A stretch of DNA of 64,000 nucleotides from Actinomycetota bacterium (GCA_020161245.1 JAIUOK010000001.1:1-64000); one strand, 5' to 3'. Positions 1-7,324 are shown, numbered from the stretch's first letter. A program made the numbers and translations. The notes: generated from the sequence alone by a model not told the origin.

Positions 1-193
1 CCCCGAACGGCGACCACGGGAAGAACGCGACGCCCTTCTCGAGGCACCACGCGAACAGGTCGGAGTCGCCGCGGAAGCGCGGGCTGCGCTCGTTCTCGAC
101 GCCGGCGAGCTGCCCCTCGGCGATCTCCCAGGCGAGCTCGGCCTCGGCGAGGTCGACGACCTCGCGCGCATCGGCGACGGCGGTGGGGTTCAT
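1..193 (-). pseudogene. Aldo/keto reductase C-terminal half, 5' truncated (partial)
   Basis: Reading left from the ATG at 193, the frame gives an aldo/keto-reductase-like stretch with VENERSP and GVAFFPWSPFG, which match the second half of that TIM-barrel family. The frame runs off the left edge of the window. The catalytic Asp/Tyr/Lys/His region of the first half is absent upstream. In its place sits the ribosome-binding leader shared with the HNH gene at 49819-51438. I infer that insertion or recombination removed the 5' half, leaving a remnant or a chimeric gene. A genuine short gene using this leader is possible. The family call rests on about 64 residues. Confidence 0.45.
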
Positions 194-203
194 GCAGCCG
201 ACA

Positions 204-270
204 CTACGACCCACCTCCGACAGTTGCTGATCCTCCGAAACCGTTGGGCTGCAACGGATCCGCCATCCAC
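204..270 (-). repeat. Leader copy shared with the DUF222/HNH gene
   Basis: Positions 204-223 are identical (20 of 20) to 51448-51467, just upstream of the HNH endonuclease start. A second identical block, AACCGTTG, follows at the same offset of 35 bases (239-246 and 51483-51490). Weaker similarity continues to an ATCCAC/TATCCAC block. On the minus strand the shared block includes a GGAGG ribosome-binding site. This looks like the conserved 5' end of a REP13E12-type element whose coding part has been lost here. Confidence 0.55.
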
Positions 271-383
271 GGGACGCTGGTGACACAGCGTCGCAGCGGC
301 TGCGGTGAGGGGTAGATCTGTACGGCTCTATTGGTCATGGGGACCCTTCACCACGAACCGACGACCACGGAGAGTGCCGGGGT

Positions 384-638
384 GTGGGGGTGCCCCGCGT
401 GGGTGAGGATGGGCGGGTGCGGGAGGACGGGCTGCGGGTGCCGCTGGAGTCGCGGCTGGCGCCGTCGCATCCCCGCTACGCCGAGATCATCGCCGCGCAC
501 GACGCCGCGCTCGAGCACGGCGAGGACGGTTACATCGATCCCGTGAGCGGTTGGTGGGTGTTCTCGGCCGCGCACCTGCTCGACCGCGGCGACTGCTGCT
601 CCAACGGCTGCCGGCACTGCCCCTACGCCGAGGCCTGA
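384..638 (+). CDS. DUF5522 family small cysteine-rich protein
   Basis: This 84-residue protein ends in a CCSNGCRHCPY motif preceded by GYIDPVSGWWVFSAAHLLDRG, the hallmark of the DUF5522 family. The clustered cysteines suggest a metal or iron-sulfur site, but no function is established. The GTG at 384 is the longest start. The conserved part begins near residue 24, so a later GTG could be the true start. It is monocistronic and convergent with the ferredoxin gene at 689. The family assignment is firm and the start uncertain. Confidence 0.75.
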   Translation: MGVPRVGEDGRVREDGLRVPLESRLAPSHPRYAEIIAAHDAALEHGEDGYIDPVSGWWVFSAAHLLDRGDCCSNGCRHCPYAEA

Positions 639-688
639 ACCTGACCGCACCGCGAGGTCGCCCCGACTACCCGCCGGGTACGCCGGGG

Positions 689-937
689 CTAGAGGAGGTG
701 GAGGGCCTTCCGGGGGCAGGCCTTCACGGCGGCCTCGGCCTGGCGCACGTCGCGCTTGTCGGTGAGCGGCTCGGCATGGACGATCGGGTAGCCCCACGAG
801 TCGACGCCGATGACGTCGGGCGCGAGGTGCGAGCAGATGCCGACGCCGTCGCACACCGACGGGTCGAGTCGCAGCCGCGGGCCGGCGGCCGGGCCGGCCT
901 GGGGGCGGGCCTCGCGCAGGGGGACGACGCGCGGCAT
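689..937 (-). CDS. Ferredoxin, 3Fe-4S type
   Basis: This 82-residue ferredoxin has CDGVGIC (C29 and C35) and a distant KACP (C74), the three-cysteine pattern of actinobacterial 3Fe-4S ferredoxins. It is the last gene of the operon running left from 4968. Its ATG shares one base with the stop of the NuoF-like gene (TGATG), so translation is probably coupled. An arginine- and proline-rich N-terminal extension of about 20 residues precedes the domain. The likely role is single-electron transfer to or from the NuoF-like flavoprotein upstream. The partner is inferred from position only. Confidence 0.85.
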   Translation of the reverse strand: MPRVVPLREARPQAGPAAGPRLRLDPSVCDGVGICSHLAPDVIGVDSWGYPIVHAEPLTDKRDVRQAEAAVKACPRKALHLL

Positions 938-2271
938 CACGCCTCCTCGGGGTCGGCCGGGATCGGCAGGACGCTGTGGAGCGGGGCGTCGCAGCTGCGG
1001 CCGTGCTTGTGGCGCGCGACGTCGTCGGCGAACACGGTCAGCGCGGTGGAGAGCATGCGCAGCGCGCCGTCGGGGTGGCGGCACGCGCCGCGGCCGGAGA
1101 TCTCGCGCACGTAGGTGTCGAGGGTGTGCTTGTCGCGGCGGCCGAGACGGCCCTCGACGAGTCGGTCGACGAGGTCGGCGACGGCCGGCAGCCCGAACAC
1201 GCAGGGCCCGCACTGCTTGGCCGACTGGCCCGCCAGGTAGCGCAGGATGCGGCCGGACTCCTCGAGGCCGCACACCCGCTGCGGCAGCGGGCCGAGCAGG
1301 CCGGCGCCTACGGAGAGGCCGAAGGGCTTGAGCGCGGGGTTGGAGACAGGGAGCGGGGCCAGGTGCTCCCAGCGCACCCACGAGCCGCCGTACCCGCCGA
1401 GCAGCGCGGCCACCGGGGCCTGGCCGTCGGGCGAGCGCCAGCTGCGGGCGAGCACCTGGCCGAACGTCTCGTCGGGGCCGGCCTCGACGACGACGCGGTA
1501 GGTGTCGCTGACGACGGTGAGCAGCGAGGTCGGCGCGTACGCGGCCGCGCCGACGTGCCCGAGCAGGGCCGCGCGGGCGAGGGTCTCGGCGTTGTTGACC
1601 AGCACCGGGCGCTCGCCGGCCGACCACGGGCGAGCCGGGTCGGCGACCCAGCGCGGCAGGGTGGGGCCGCCCTCGAGCGTGCGGATGATGCCGGTGGCCT
1701 CACCCGACAGGTAGCGCGCGGGCGCGAGCATGATGCGGATGGGCGGGTCGAGCTCGCCGGCATGGCGGCGCTCCTCGAGCGCGCGCGTGACCGAGCGGGC
1801 CGAGGCCCAGGCCCCGTCGTGCAGCCAGACGACGCCCTCGCGCGCTCCGAGCACCTCCACCGCGGCGGCGAGCCCGTCGAGCACGAGGTGCGGTCGGGTG
1901 AGCAGCAGCACGGCGTCCTTGGCGATGGCGGGCTCGCCCTCGGCCGCGTTGGCCACGACGGTGCCCCCCGCGCCGGCGCGGGCGACCGAGCGCCACTTCG
2001 CCGCGGTGGGGAAGTGGCCGCCCCCGCGTCCGGACAGCTCGACAGCGTCCATGTCGGCCAGCAGCGTGTCCGCGGCGTGGCCGAGGTAGGACCGGCGCGG
2101 CCCGAACAGCGCACGGTGGGCGGCGAGGTCGTGGACGGTGACGCCGGTGAGCTGCTCGGCGTCGTGGAGCGGCAGGACCGCCGAGCCGTCGAGCATCCGC
2201 ACGGCACCCGCCGCCAGGGGCGTCGTGGCCGGCACGTCGGCGTGCGGGTGGGCGAGGTGGAGGTGATTCAC
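937..2271 (-). CDS. NuoF-like NADH:acceptor flavoprotein
   Basis: This 444-residue protein resembles the 51-kDa NADH-binding subunit of complex I. The FMN/NADH loop is GRGGGHFPTAAKW (81-93), followed by ANAAEGEPAIAKD (107-119), YLSGEATGI (187-195) and VNNAETLA (225-232). An SLBB-like region follows. In the iron-sulfur domain the expected SCGxCxxC reads SAKQCGPC (350-357), so the first cysteine is alanine; C354, C357 and a distant C397 remain. The GTG start overlaps the upstream stop (GTGA). No other complex I subunit is present, so a dedicated NAD(P)H-to-ferredoxin or membrane electron-transfer role is inferred. The altered cluster site makes the nature of the cluster uncertain. Confidence 0.8.
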   Translation of the reverse strand: MNHLHLAHPHADVPATTPLAAGAVRMLDGSAVLPLHDAEQLTGVTVHDLAAHRALFGPRRSYLGHAADTLLADMDAVELSGRGGGHFPTAAKWRSVARAGAGGTVVANAAEGEPAIAKDAVLLLTRPHLVLDGLAAAVEVLGAREGVVWLHDGAWASARSVTRALEERRHAGELDPPIRIMLAPARYLSGEATGIIRTLEGGPTLPRWVADPARPWSAGERPVLVNNAETLARAALLGHVGAAAYAPTSLLTVVSDTYRVVVEAGPDETFGQVLARSWRSPDGQAPVAALLGGYGGSWVRWEHLAPLPVSNPALKPFGLSVGAGLLGPLPQRVCGLEESGRILRYLAGQSAKQCGPCVFGLPAVADLVDRLVEGRLGRRDKHTLDTYVREISGRGACRHPDGALRMLSTALTVFADDVARHKHGRSCDAPLHSVLPIPADPEEA

Positions 2272-3041
2272 GACGACCGCCTCGAATCGGAGCCGAGGAT
2301 GTCGTCGCTGTAGACCACGGCGCGCGGCGCGGTGTCGGCGCGCCGGCCGGAGAGCTCGGTGGCGCGGACGTCGGCGAGGTCCTCGGCCTGGTCGCGGTGG
2401 CTCACGGCCGTGTAGCGGCTGAAGGCCACGCCCACCACCAGCGCACCGGTTCCCACGTACATGGCGAGCAGCGCCGGGGTGTCGATGCCCGCGAGCACGC
2501 CGTGCAGCCAGACCAGGATGAGCGACACGATCGCGACCTTGTGGACCGGCCACCAGACACGGCGGGCGATGCGGCCGGCGAGGGCGGCGGTGAGGCCGGC
2601 GGCCATGCCGGCGTAGAAGCCGATGACGCCGAGGGTGACCGGAAGCGGGCGGTACTGCGACCCCATGGGCAGGAACGCGCCCCACCAGCCGACGTTGGCG
2701 TACTTGTCCGTCGCCAGCACCACGATGTGCAGCACGGTGAACACGAGCACGAACACCGACAGGCTGATGTGGGCCCGGATGCGCGTTGCCGAGCTGGGCC
2801 AGGCGATCCTGGCGCGGGCCGGGTGCGAGAGCACCAGGCCCAGCAGCACCAGGGCCACGAGCAGCAGGTACGAGGTGACGCCGGCCGACCGGCCGAGGAT
2901 CCACGGGGCCATCTTGTCGCCGGCCACGCGCTGCACGCCGAGCCCGATCAGCCAGCTGGTGACGAACGCGCTCGCCGTGACGAGCAGGACGAGGCCCGTC
3001 GCCATCGTGACCGAGCGGGCGTCGATCGCCTTCTGGTCCAT
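2268..3041 (-). CDS. Ferric reductase-like transmembrane protein
   Basis: This 257-residue integral membrane protein has about six to seven hydrophobic segments and histidines inside or next to them (IRAHISLS, VLHIVVL, WPVHKVAI, WLHGVLAG). That pattern fits a bis-heme ferric-reductase-like (FRD) domain. There is no fused FAD/NAD domain, so electrons would come from a separate protein, plausibly the NuoF-like product encoded next. The ATG at 3041 lies 4 bases after the apbE stop. The role is probably transmembrane electron transfer toward an extracytoplasmic acceptor. The haem ligands are inferred, not proven. Confidence 0.75.
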   Translation of the reverse strand: MDQKAIDARSVTMATGLVLLVTASAFVTSWLIGLGVQRVAGDKMAPWILGRSAGVTSYLLLVALVLLGLVLSHPARARIAWPSSATRIRAHISLSVFVLVFTVLHIVVLATDKYANVGWWGAFLPMGSQYRPLPVTLGVIGFYAGMAAGLTAALAGRIARRVWWPVHKVAIVSLILVWLHGVLAGIDTPALLAMYVGTGALVVGVAFSRYTAVSHRDQAEDLADVRATELSGRRADTAPRAVVYSDDILGSDSRRSS

Positions 3042-3045
3042 GCGC

Positions 3046-4020
3046 TCACGAGACACGGGGTACCTGCCACTCCACGAAGGGGCGCATCTCGCGGCTGACG
3101 CCGACGTGGCCGAGGGTGTCGACCCACAGCGCCGCCAGGCCGCGACGATCCGCCTCGGCGCGGATCGCTCCGCGCCCCAGCACGAACAACGACTTGCTCC
3201 ACACCTCGGCGATCGCGCTGTCGGCGCCCACCACCGTGACCGACGCGAGGTCGGACTCGGCCGGCAGACCGGTGCGCGGATCGATGAGGTGGTGCACCTG
3301 ACGCTCGCCGAGCTTCCACGAGCGGATGCGGGTGGACGACGTCGCGACGCCGACATCGAGGACGCGCAGCACCGCCGCGGGATCGCCGCCGAAGGGGTTC
3401 TCGACGTCGACCAGCCAGCCCTCGCCCTCGGGCCCGTCGCCCAGGCACATGATGTCGCCGCCGGCCTCGACGAGCACCGACTCGCCCGACCCGGCGAGCA
3501 GCTCCGCCGCCCAGTGGACGGCGAGGCCCTTGCCGATGCCGCCGAGGTCGACCGGCTCGCGGCCGATGCGCACGGCCGAGCGGACGTCGTCGAAGTCCGG
3601 CCGCCACGGCTTGCGCCGCCACGGGCGCCGGCGGGACGGGCCGGCCTCGTCGGACAGCGCCAGCCGCCGGCTCTCGAAGGGCAGCGACCGGTCGTAGCCG
3701 ATCGCGGTGAGGGCCATGAGCACGCGGGGGTCGAACAGCCCGTCCGTCGCGCGGTGCGCCTCGGCCGCGGCCCGCAGCGCCTCGAAGCACTCGGGCGCCA
3801 CCTCGTGCCACCTGCGGCCCGCGGCGTTCGCGCGCATGAGATCGCTCGAGGGGTCGAAGCGCGTGCACGTGGCCGCCACCCGCTCGACGAGGGCCTGGGC
3901 CTCGGCGACGTCCTCGCCGGCAGCCGCCGTGGGACGCACGACCCACACCCGCCACTGCGACGCCATCGAGCGGAAGGCGTGCCGCAGGTCGGTGGGCGCG
4001 GGCCGCACGTCCTGGCTCAT
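3046..4020 (-). CDS. apbE: FAD:protein FMN transferase (ApbE family)
   Basis: This 324-residue ApbE-family protein shows the family blocks DLGGIGKGLAV, VLVEAGGDIMCLG and HHLIDPRTGLPA. ApbE attaches FMN covalently to a Thr/Ser of an FMN-binding partner, normally exported. No recognisable N-terminal signal is present, and an Arg/Pro-rich insert follows LALSDEAG. The start ATG overlaps the stop of the preceding gene (ATGA). No protein with the usual FMN-acceptor motif was found in this operon or elsewhere in the window, so the substrate is unknown. An insoluble or distant partner, or a degenerate acceptor, cannot be excluded. Confidence 0.85.
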   Translation of the reverse strand: MSQDVRPAPTDLRHAFRSMASQWRVWVVRPTAAAGEDVAEAQALVERVAATCTRFDPSSDLMRANAAGRRWHEVAPECFEALRAAAEAHRATDGLFDPRVLMALTAIGYDRSLPFESRRLALSDEAGPSRRRPWRRKPWRPDFDDVRSAVRIGREPVDLGGIGKGLAVHWAAELLAGSGESVLVEAGGDIMCLGDGPEGEGWLVDVENPFGGDPAAVLRVLDVGVATSSTRIRSWKLGERQVHHLIDPRTGLPAESDLASVTVVGADSAIAEVWSKSLFVLGRGAIRAEADRRGLAALWVDTLGHVGVSREMRPFVEWQVPRVS

Positions 4021-4499
4021 GCGCCCGAGGCGCCCGTGGTCGTGTGGCTCGTGGTCGAGCTCGAGGACGAGCCGGACGAGGAGCCGGACGACGACGAGCC
4101 GGACGTGGAGCCCGACGACTTCTTCGTCGTGCTGGCGGTCGACTTCGAGCTCGACGACGAGCGGGTCGAGGACGACGACGACCGGGAGCCCGACGAGCTG
4201 CTCGACGCGTGCGAGGAGCCGGACGAGCCGGAGCCCTTGCTGATCTGCGCCGCCTGCTTCTTGAGCTTGGCCACCTGCTTCTTCAGCGAGGCCACGGTCT
4301 TCTTGGCCTGGGCGACGTCCTTCTTCAGCACGACCACGGCAGGGTCGACCGCCGGCGCCGCAGCCGCCGGGGCGGCCTTCGGCGCGGTGGCGGGCTGGTG
4401 CTCGGCCGCCCAGACGGTGGTGCCGGTGAAGACGGCCGCAGTGGCCGGGGCCACGAGGGCCGCGGCAGTCCAGCGCGCCCGGGATCCGCGCTCAGTCAT
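4017..4499 (-). CDS. Exported coiled-coil protein with serine-rich tail
   Basis: This 160-residue protein has a short basic start (MTERGSRARW) and one hydrophobic segment, probably a signal or anchor. An Ala/Pro linker and a Lys/Val coiled coil (VVVLKKDVAQAKKTVASLKK and following) come next. The last 70 residues are almost all Ser, Gly, Thr and Lys. No domain is recognised. It overlaps the upstream gene by 8 bases and apbE by 4, so it belongs to the electron-transfer operon. A surface-exposed structural or metal-handling role would be a guess. Serine tails of this kind vary in length between strains. Confidence 0.65.
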   Translation of the reverse strand: MTERGSRARWTAAALVAPATAAVFTGTTVWAAEHQPATAPKAAPAAAAPAVDPAVVVLKKDVAQAKKTVASLKKQVAKLKKQAAQISKGSGSSGSSHASSSSSGSRSSSSSTRSSSSSKSTASTTKKSSGSTSGSSSSGSSSGSSSSSTTSHTTTGASGA

Positions 4500-4968
4500 C
4501 GTCGCCCTCCTCGTGCTCCTCGTGCTCGTCCTCGTCGTCATCGTCATCGTCGTCGCCGGAGCCGGAGGCGCCGGTGGTGCTGTGCGACTCGGTCGGGCGC
4601 GGGGCCGGCTTGCTCGCGTGCGAGGTGCCGGACTTCTCGTGGTGCTCCACCGCCTGCTGGGCGCGTGCGGCCTTCTCGGCCGCGACGCGGGCGGCAGCGG
4701 CGCGGGCGGCAGCGGCACGCTGCGCGTCCTTGAGCGCCTTCGACGCGTCGCGGAGCTGGCCCTGGAGGTCCTCGCTCTGCGCCTGGAGGACGGCGAGCTC
4801 GGCCTCGAGCTCGGCGGCCGAGGTGTCGGCGACGGCCGTGGAGCCTGCTGCCACCGCCGTCGGCTGGTAGGCCGAGCTGAGGCCCGCGGCGACCGCGACC
4901 CCGCCCGTGGCCAGCACGCCGCACGTGGCGAGCGCCGTCCCGATGATCCTGCCTGTGGTCGACCGCAT
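4492..4968 (-). CDS. Exported coiled-coil protein with acidic tail
   Basis: First gene of the operon: 158 residues with a signal-like N-terminus (TGRIIGTALATCGVLATGGV), then an Ala/Glu/Gln coiled coil from about residue 50 to 110. The C-terminus is a run of Asp and Glu with some His. A strong Shine-Dalgarno (GGAGGG) stands 5 bases before the ATG. The acidic tail could bind cations, which would suit a redox operon, but this is inference. It resembles the acidic exported protein at 6599-7183 in composition and shares its promoter motif. No named family was recognised. Confidence 0.7.
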   Translation of the reverse strand: MRSTTGRIIGTALATCGVLATGGVAVAAGLSSAYQPTAVAAGSTAVADTSAAELEAELAVLQAQSEDLQGQLRDASKALKDAQRAAAARAAAARVAAEKAARAQQAVEHHEKSGTSHASKPAPRPTESHSTTGASGSGDDDDDDDEDEHEEHEEGDDD

Positions 4969-5075
4969 GGTGTCCCTCCGCGCGTTTCGTCGATCTCGTC
5001 CGGGCCCCGACCCGGTCCCGGGTTGACCCGGTGGCTCGATCATCGGGAACCGCCGCACCGGGATCTCCCCCGTGC

Positions 5076-5115
5076 CGTCCAAGATCGGGTGGGGTTCGTC
5101 CAAGAAACGTCCAAG
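5076..5115 (-). promoter_or_regulatory. Phased direct repeats upstream of the redox operon
   Basis: Three copies of CTTGGACG (minus strand) lie at 5076-5083, 5097-5104 and 5108-5115, spaced 21 and 11 bases, so on one helix face. Two to three such repeats at 11-base spacing are typical of OmpR/PhoB-type response regulator sites. The nearest copy is 108 bases before the ATG at 4968. The same arrangement recurs at 7247-7287. The rest of the 4969-5367 gap has no supported gene. Confidence 0.5.
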
Positions 5116-5283
5116 ATCACGGGGAGTGACTGCCGCGAGGTCGGCTCGCTCCGCCGGACGGCGTACGACCATCGACGCAGAGCGCCCCCGACCGAGGTCG
5201 AGCCTCAGGGCGCTCACCTGCGACGACGCCGCAGCGTGCCGGACGCGCCGCCGGTCACCCGCCCGGGGTCAGGGGACAGCCTC

Positions 5284-5350
5284 GGCCTGACCTGATCAGG
5301 CCCGCGACGGTGCGTAAGCAGGGCGGATCGGGCCCGTTCAGGGCCCGCCG
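5284..5350 (-). terminator. Hairpins downstream of the metallopeptidase gene
   Basis: Two small dyads lie just past the stop at 5368. One is GGCCTGA/TCAGGCC with a 5-base loop (5284-5302). The other is GGGCCC-N5-GGGCCC near 5332-5350. Neither has a U-run. They are plausible factor-independent terminators of the high-GC type, or processing structures. Confidence 0.3.
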
Positions 5351-5367
5351 CCGGACAGGTTGTCGAC

Positions 5368-6309
5368 CTAGAGCGACGAGGCCTTGAACGTGTTGCAGCG
5401 GTTTGGGTCGCCGGTGGTGTAGCCGGTCTCGAGCCAGCGCTGCCGCTGCGCGGACGTGCCGTGGGTGAAGGCCTCGGGGATGACCCGCCCCTGGGTGCGC
5501 TGCTGGATCCGGTCGTCGCCGATCACGCTGGCCGCGTCGAGACCGTCCTCGATGTCGGCGCGGGTGATCGACTCGACGAAGCCGGTGCGCACGGCGTTGC
5601 GCGCCCAGACCCCGGCGAAGCAGTCGGCCTGCAGCTCGAGGCGCACGGCGCCGCTCTCCGGGCCCTGGCGGTCCTTGCCGACGAGGGTGTCGTAACCGGT
5701 GATGTGCTGGACGTGGTGGCCGTACTCGTGGGCGATCACGTAGGTCTCGGCGAACGCGCCGCCCTGCGCGCCGAACTGCGAGCGCAGCTCGTCGAAGAAG
5801 CCGAGGTCGAGGTACACCGTCTCGTCGGCGGGGCAGTAGAACGGCCCGACCGCCGACGTCGCCGCGCCGCACGCCGTGCTGACGCGGTCGCTGAAGAAGA
5901 CGGTGTCGGCCTTGCGGTACGGCGTCTGCCCGCCGTCGAGCGCGCCGGCCCAGTAGGCCTGCACGCTGTTCACCGCGGCGACGATGCGGCACTCCGACGA
6001 CTGGTCGGCGTCGGCACCGGTCTGGCAGCGCGACGCGAGGTCGCCGCTCTGGCTGGTGCCGGTGCCCTGCCCGGTGTCGACCGCCGTCTGCCCCGAGCCG
6101 CCCCCGCCGAGCACGCCGCTCATCAGCAGGACGACGACGCCCATGACGACCAGGCCGGTGATGCCGCCGCCGGCCAGCTTGTAGGCCATGCCGCCCGCCG
6201 CCACGGCCCCCGGGTTGATGCCGCCACCGCCGCCACCGCCGCCGGACGACTGGCCGCGGCGGTCCTGGATCTGACCGGTGTCGAGCTTGGCGTCGTCGTC
6301 GAAGTCCAC
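5368..6309 (-). CDS. YpfJ-type neutral zinc metallopeptidase
   Basis: This 313-residue membrane-anchored peptidase belongs to the YpfJ (neutral zinc metallopeptidase) family. A cytosolic N-terminus with a run of eight glycines precedes a single membrane segment at about residues 48-66. The catalytic HEYGH motif lies at 194-198 (H194, E195, H198), and a downstream LQADCFAGVWA supplies the third-ligand region. The family is widespread in bacteria and its substrates are unknown. It is monocistronic, separated from the acidic-protein gene by a long inverted repeat and from the redox operon by a 399-base gap. Confidence 0.88.
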   Translation of the reverse strand: MDFDDDAKLDTGQIQDRRGQSSGGGGGGGGINPGAVAAGGMAYKLAGGGITGLVVMGVVVLLMSGVLGGGGSGQTAVDTGQGTGTSQSGDLASRCQTGADADQSSECRIVAAVNSVQAYWAGALDGGQTPYRKADTVFFSDRVSTACGAATSAVGPFYCPADETVYLDLGFFDELRSQFGAQGGAFAETYVIAHEYGHHVQHITGYDTLVGKDRQGPESGAVRLELQADCFAGVWARNAVRTGFVESITRADIEDGLDAASVIGDDRIQQRTQGRVIPEAFTHGTSAQRQRWLETGYTTGDPNRCNTFKASSL

Positions 6310-6379
6310 TGCTGCCCCCTTGCCCTCGCGCCCGGGCCGGCTCGCCCTGGGGTCAACCTAGGGGCGCATGCACGGTCGC

Positions 6380-6443
6380 GCGAGTAACTGGCGTTGTCAT
6401 CGGTTCGGGGGCCTCGAGACCGATGACAACGCCAGTTACTCGC
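6380..6443. repeat. Perfect 25-bp inverted repeat with 14-base loop
   Basis: The arms at 6380-6404 and 6419-6443 are exact reverse complements, starting GCGAGTAACTGGCG. The loop is GC-rich. The arms are clearly less GC-rich than the surroundings. The element lies between the 3' end of the acidic-protein gene (6599) and the start of the metallopeptidase gene (6309). It could act as a strong terminator or be a palindromic mobile remnant. No poly-U follows. Confidence 0.7.
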
Positions 6444-6598
6444 AGCAGCAGCCGGACAGGGGTCGACCCCGAGGCCCGGTCGGGGGTGACGGGCCTCGGG
6501 GTCGAGGTGCGGGCGGGCCGAGGGGGCTCGGCCCGCCCAGCCGGCAGTGGCGGGGGCACCAGCGCCGGCAGGATCAGGTGCTGCGTCGACTGCGTCCC

Positions 6599-7183
6599 TC
6601 AGCGGTCGCCGCGGCCCTGGTCGGCAGTGCCGTCGTCGTCGCCCGGCGTGCTGCTCGAGGCGCTGGGCGTCGGCGAGGCAGAGCGGTCGTCGTCGTGCGA
6701 GTCGTCGCCGCCGCGGCCGCGACCCGAGTGGTCGTCGTCGCCGTCGTCGTCGGAGCCGTGGCCGCTGTTGGCCGAGCCGCGGCCGGAGTTGTCGTCATCG
6801 TCGTCGTCGGAGTCGTGGCTGCGGCTGGCCGACGGCGAGGCGGACGAGTCGTCGTCGCTGTCGTCGTCGCCCCGCAGGCCGCCCTTGTCGTCGCCCGCGT
6901 CGTGGCTGGGGCCGTCGTCGCTCACACCGTCGGGGCGCTCGCCGCCCTTGTCGTCGCCGGCGTCGTGCGTGGGGCCGTCGCTCGAGGGCGAGCTGCTGGG
7001 GGTGGCGGAGTCGTCGGACGCCGACGGGCTGGCCGAGTCGTCGGAGGGGGAGGCCGACGGGCTGTTCTCAAGGACGATGTCGTCCGAGCCGGCCTTGGTC
7101 GGCACGGTGGCGGCGACGGCGGCGGTGCCGCCGAGGAGCACGACGCCGGTGGCCAGCACTGCGGCGATCTTCAGGTTCTTCAT
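6599..7183 (-). CDS. Exported acidic Asp/Ser-rich protein
   Basis: This 194-residue protein has a clear signal peptide (MKNLKIAAVLATGVVLLGG, cleavage probably after VAA near residue 25). The rest is low complexity: Asp, Ser, Gly, Pro and His with a near-exact internal repeat (DGPTHDAGDDKGG and DGPSHDAGDDKGG). No enzymatic domain is visible. Such chains are expected to be disordered and to bind divalent cations. Transcribed alone, it has a strong GGAGGG site before the ATG and promoter repeats shared with the redox operon. The export call is firm and the function unknown. Confidence 0.7.
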   Translation of the reverse strand: MKNLKIAAVLATGVVLLGGTAAVAATVPTKAGSDDIVLENSPSASPSDDSASPSASDDSATPSSSPSSDGPTHDAGDDKGGERPDGVSDDGPSHDAGDDKGGLRGDDDSDDDSSASPSASRSHDSDDDDDDNSGRGSANSGHGSDDDGDDDHSGRGRGGDDSHDDDRSASPTPSASSSTPGDDDGTADQGRGDR

Positions 7184-7246
7184 GGGGTGTCCCTCCCTCG
7201 GTGCCGGGGGCTGTCCGCGGCGTCAGGAAGGACGCTAGGGAGGGGT

Positions 7247-7287
7247 CGTCGAAGAGGTCACCGACGATCGTCCAAGATTCATCTAAG
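7247..7287 (-). promoter_or_regulatory. Phased direct repeats upstream of the acidic-protein gene
   Basis: On the minus strand CTTCGACG (7247-7254), CTTGGACG (7269-7276) and CTTAGATG (7280-7287) are spaced 22 and 11 bases. This mirrors the 21 and 11 spacing at 5076-5115. The middle copy is identical to that motif and the others match at 7 and 6 of 8 bases. The nearest copy is 64 bases before the ATG. Probable shared regulator site. Confidence 0.5.
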
Positions 7288-7324
7288 GCTCGGCTCACCT
7301 TCGTCGCGGGCGTCGTCCGGGCGG

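Noticed and set aside
937-2904. A 655-residue frame extending the NuoF-like protein upstream
   Set aside because: The extra N-terminus overlaps the membrane-protein gene out of frame and is Arg/Pro-rich; the GTG at 2271 with GTGA overlap is the natural start.
4017-4968. Long overlapping open frames on the plus strand across the low-complexity genes
   Set aside because: Ser- and Asp-rich coding on the minus strand keeps all frames open in GC-rich DNA; only the minus frames have signal peptides, ribosome-binding sites and operon overlaps.
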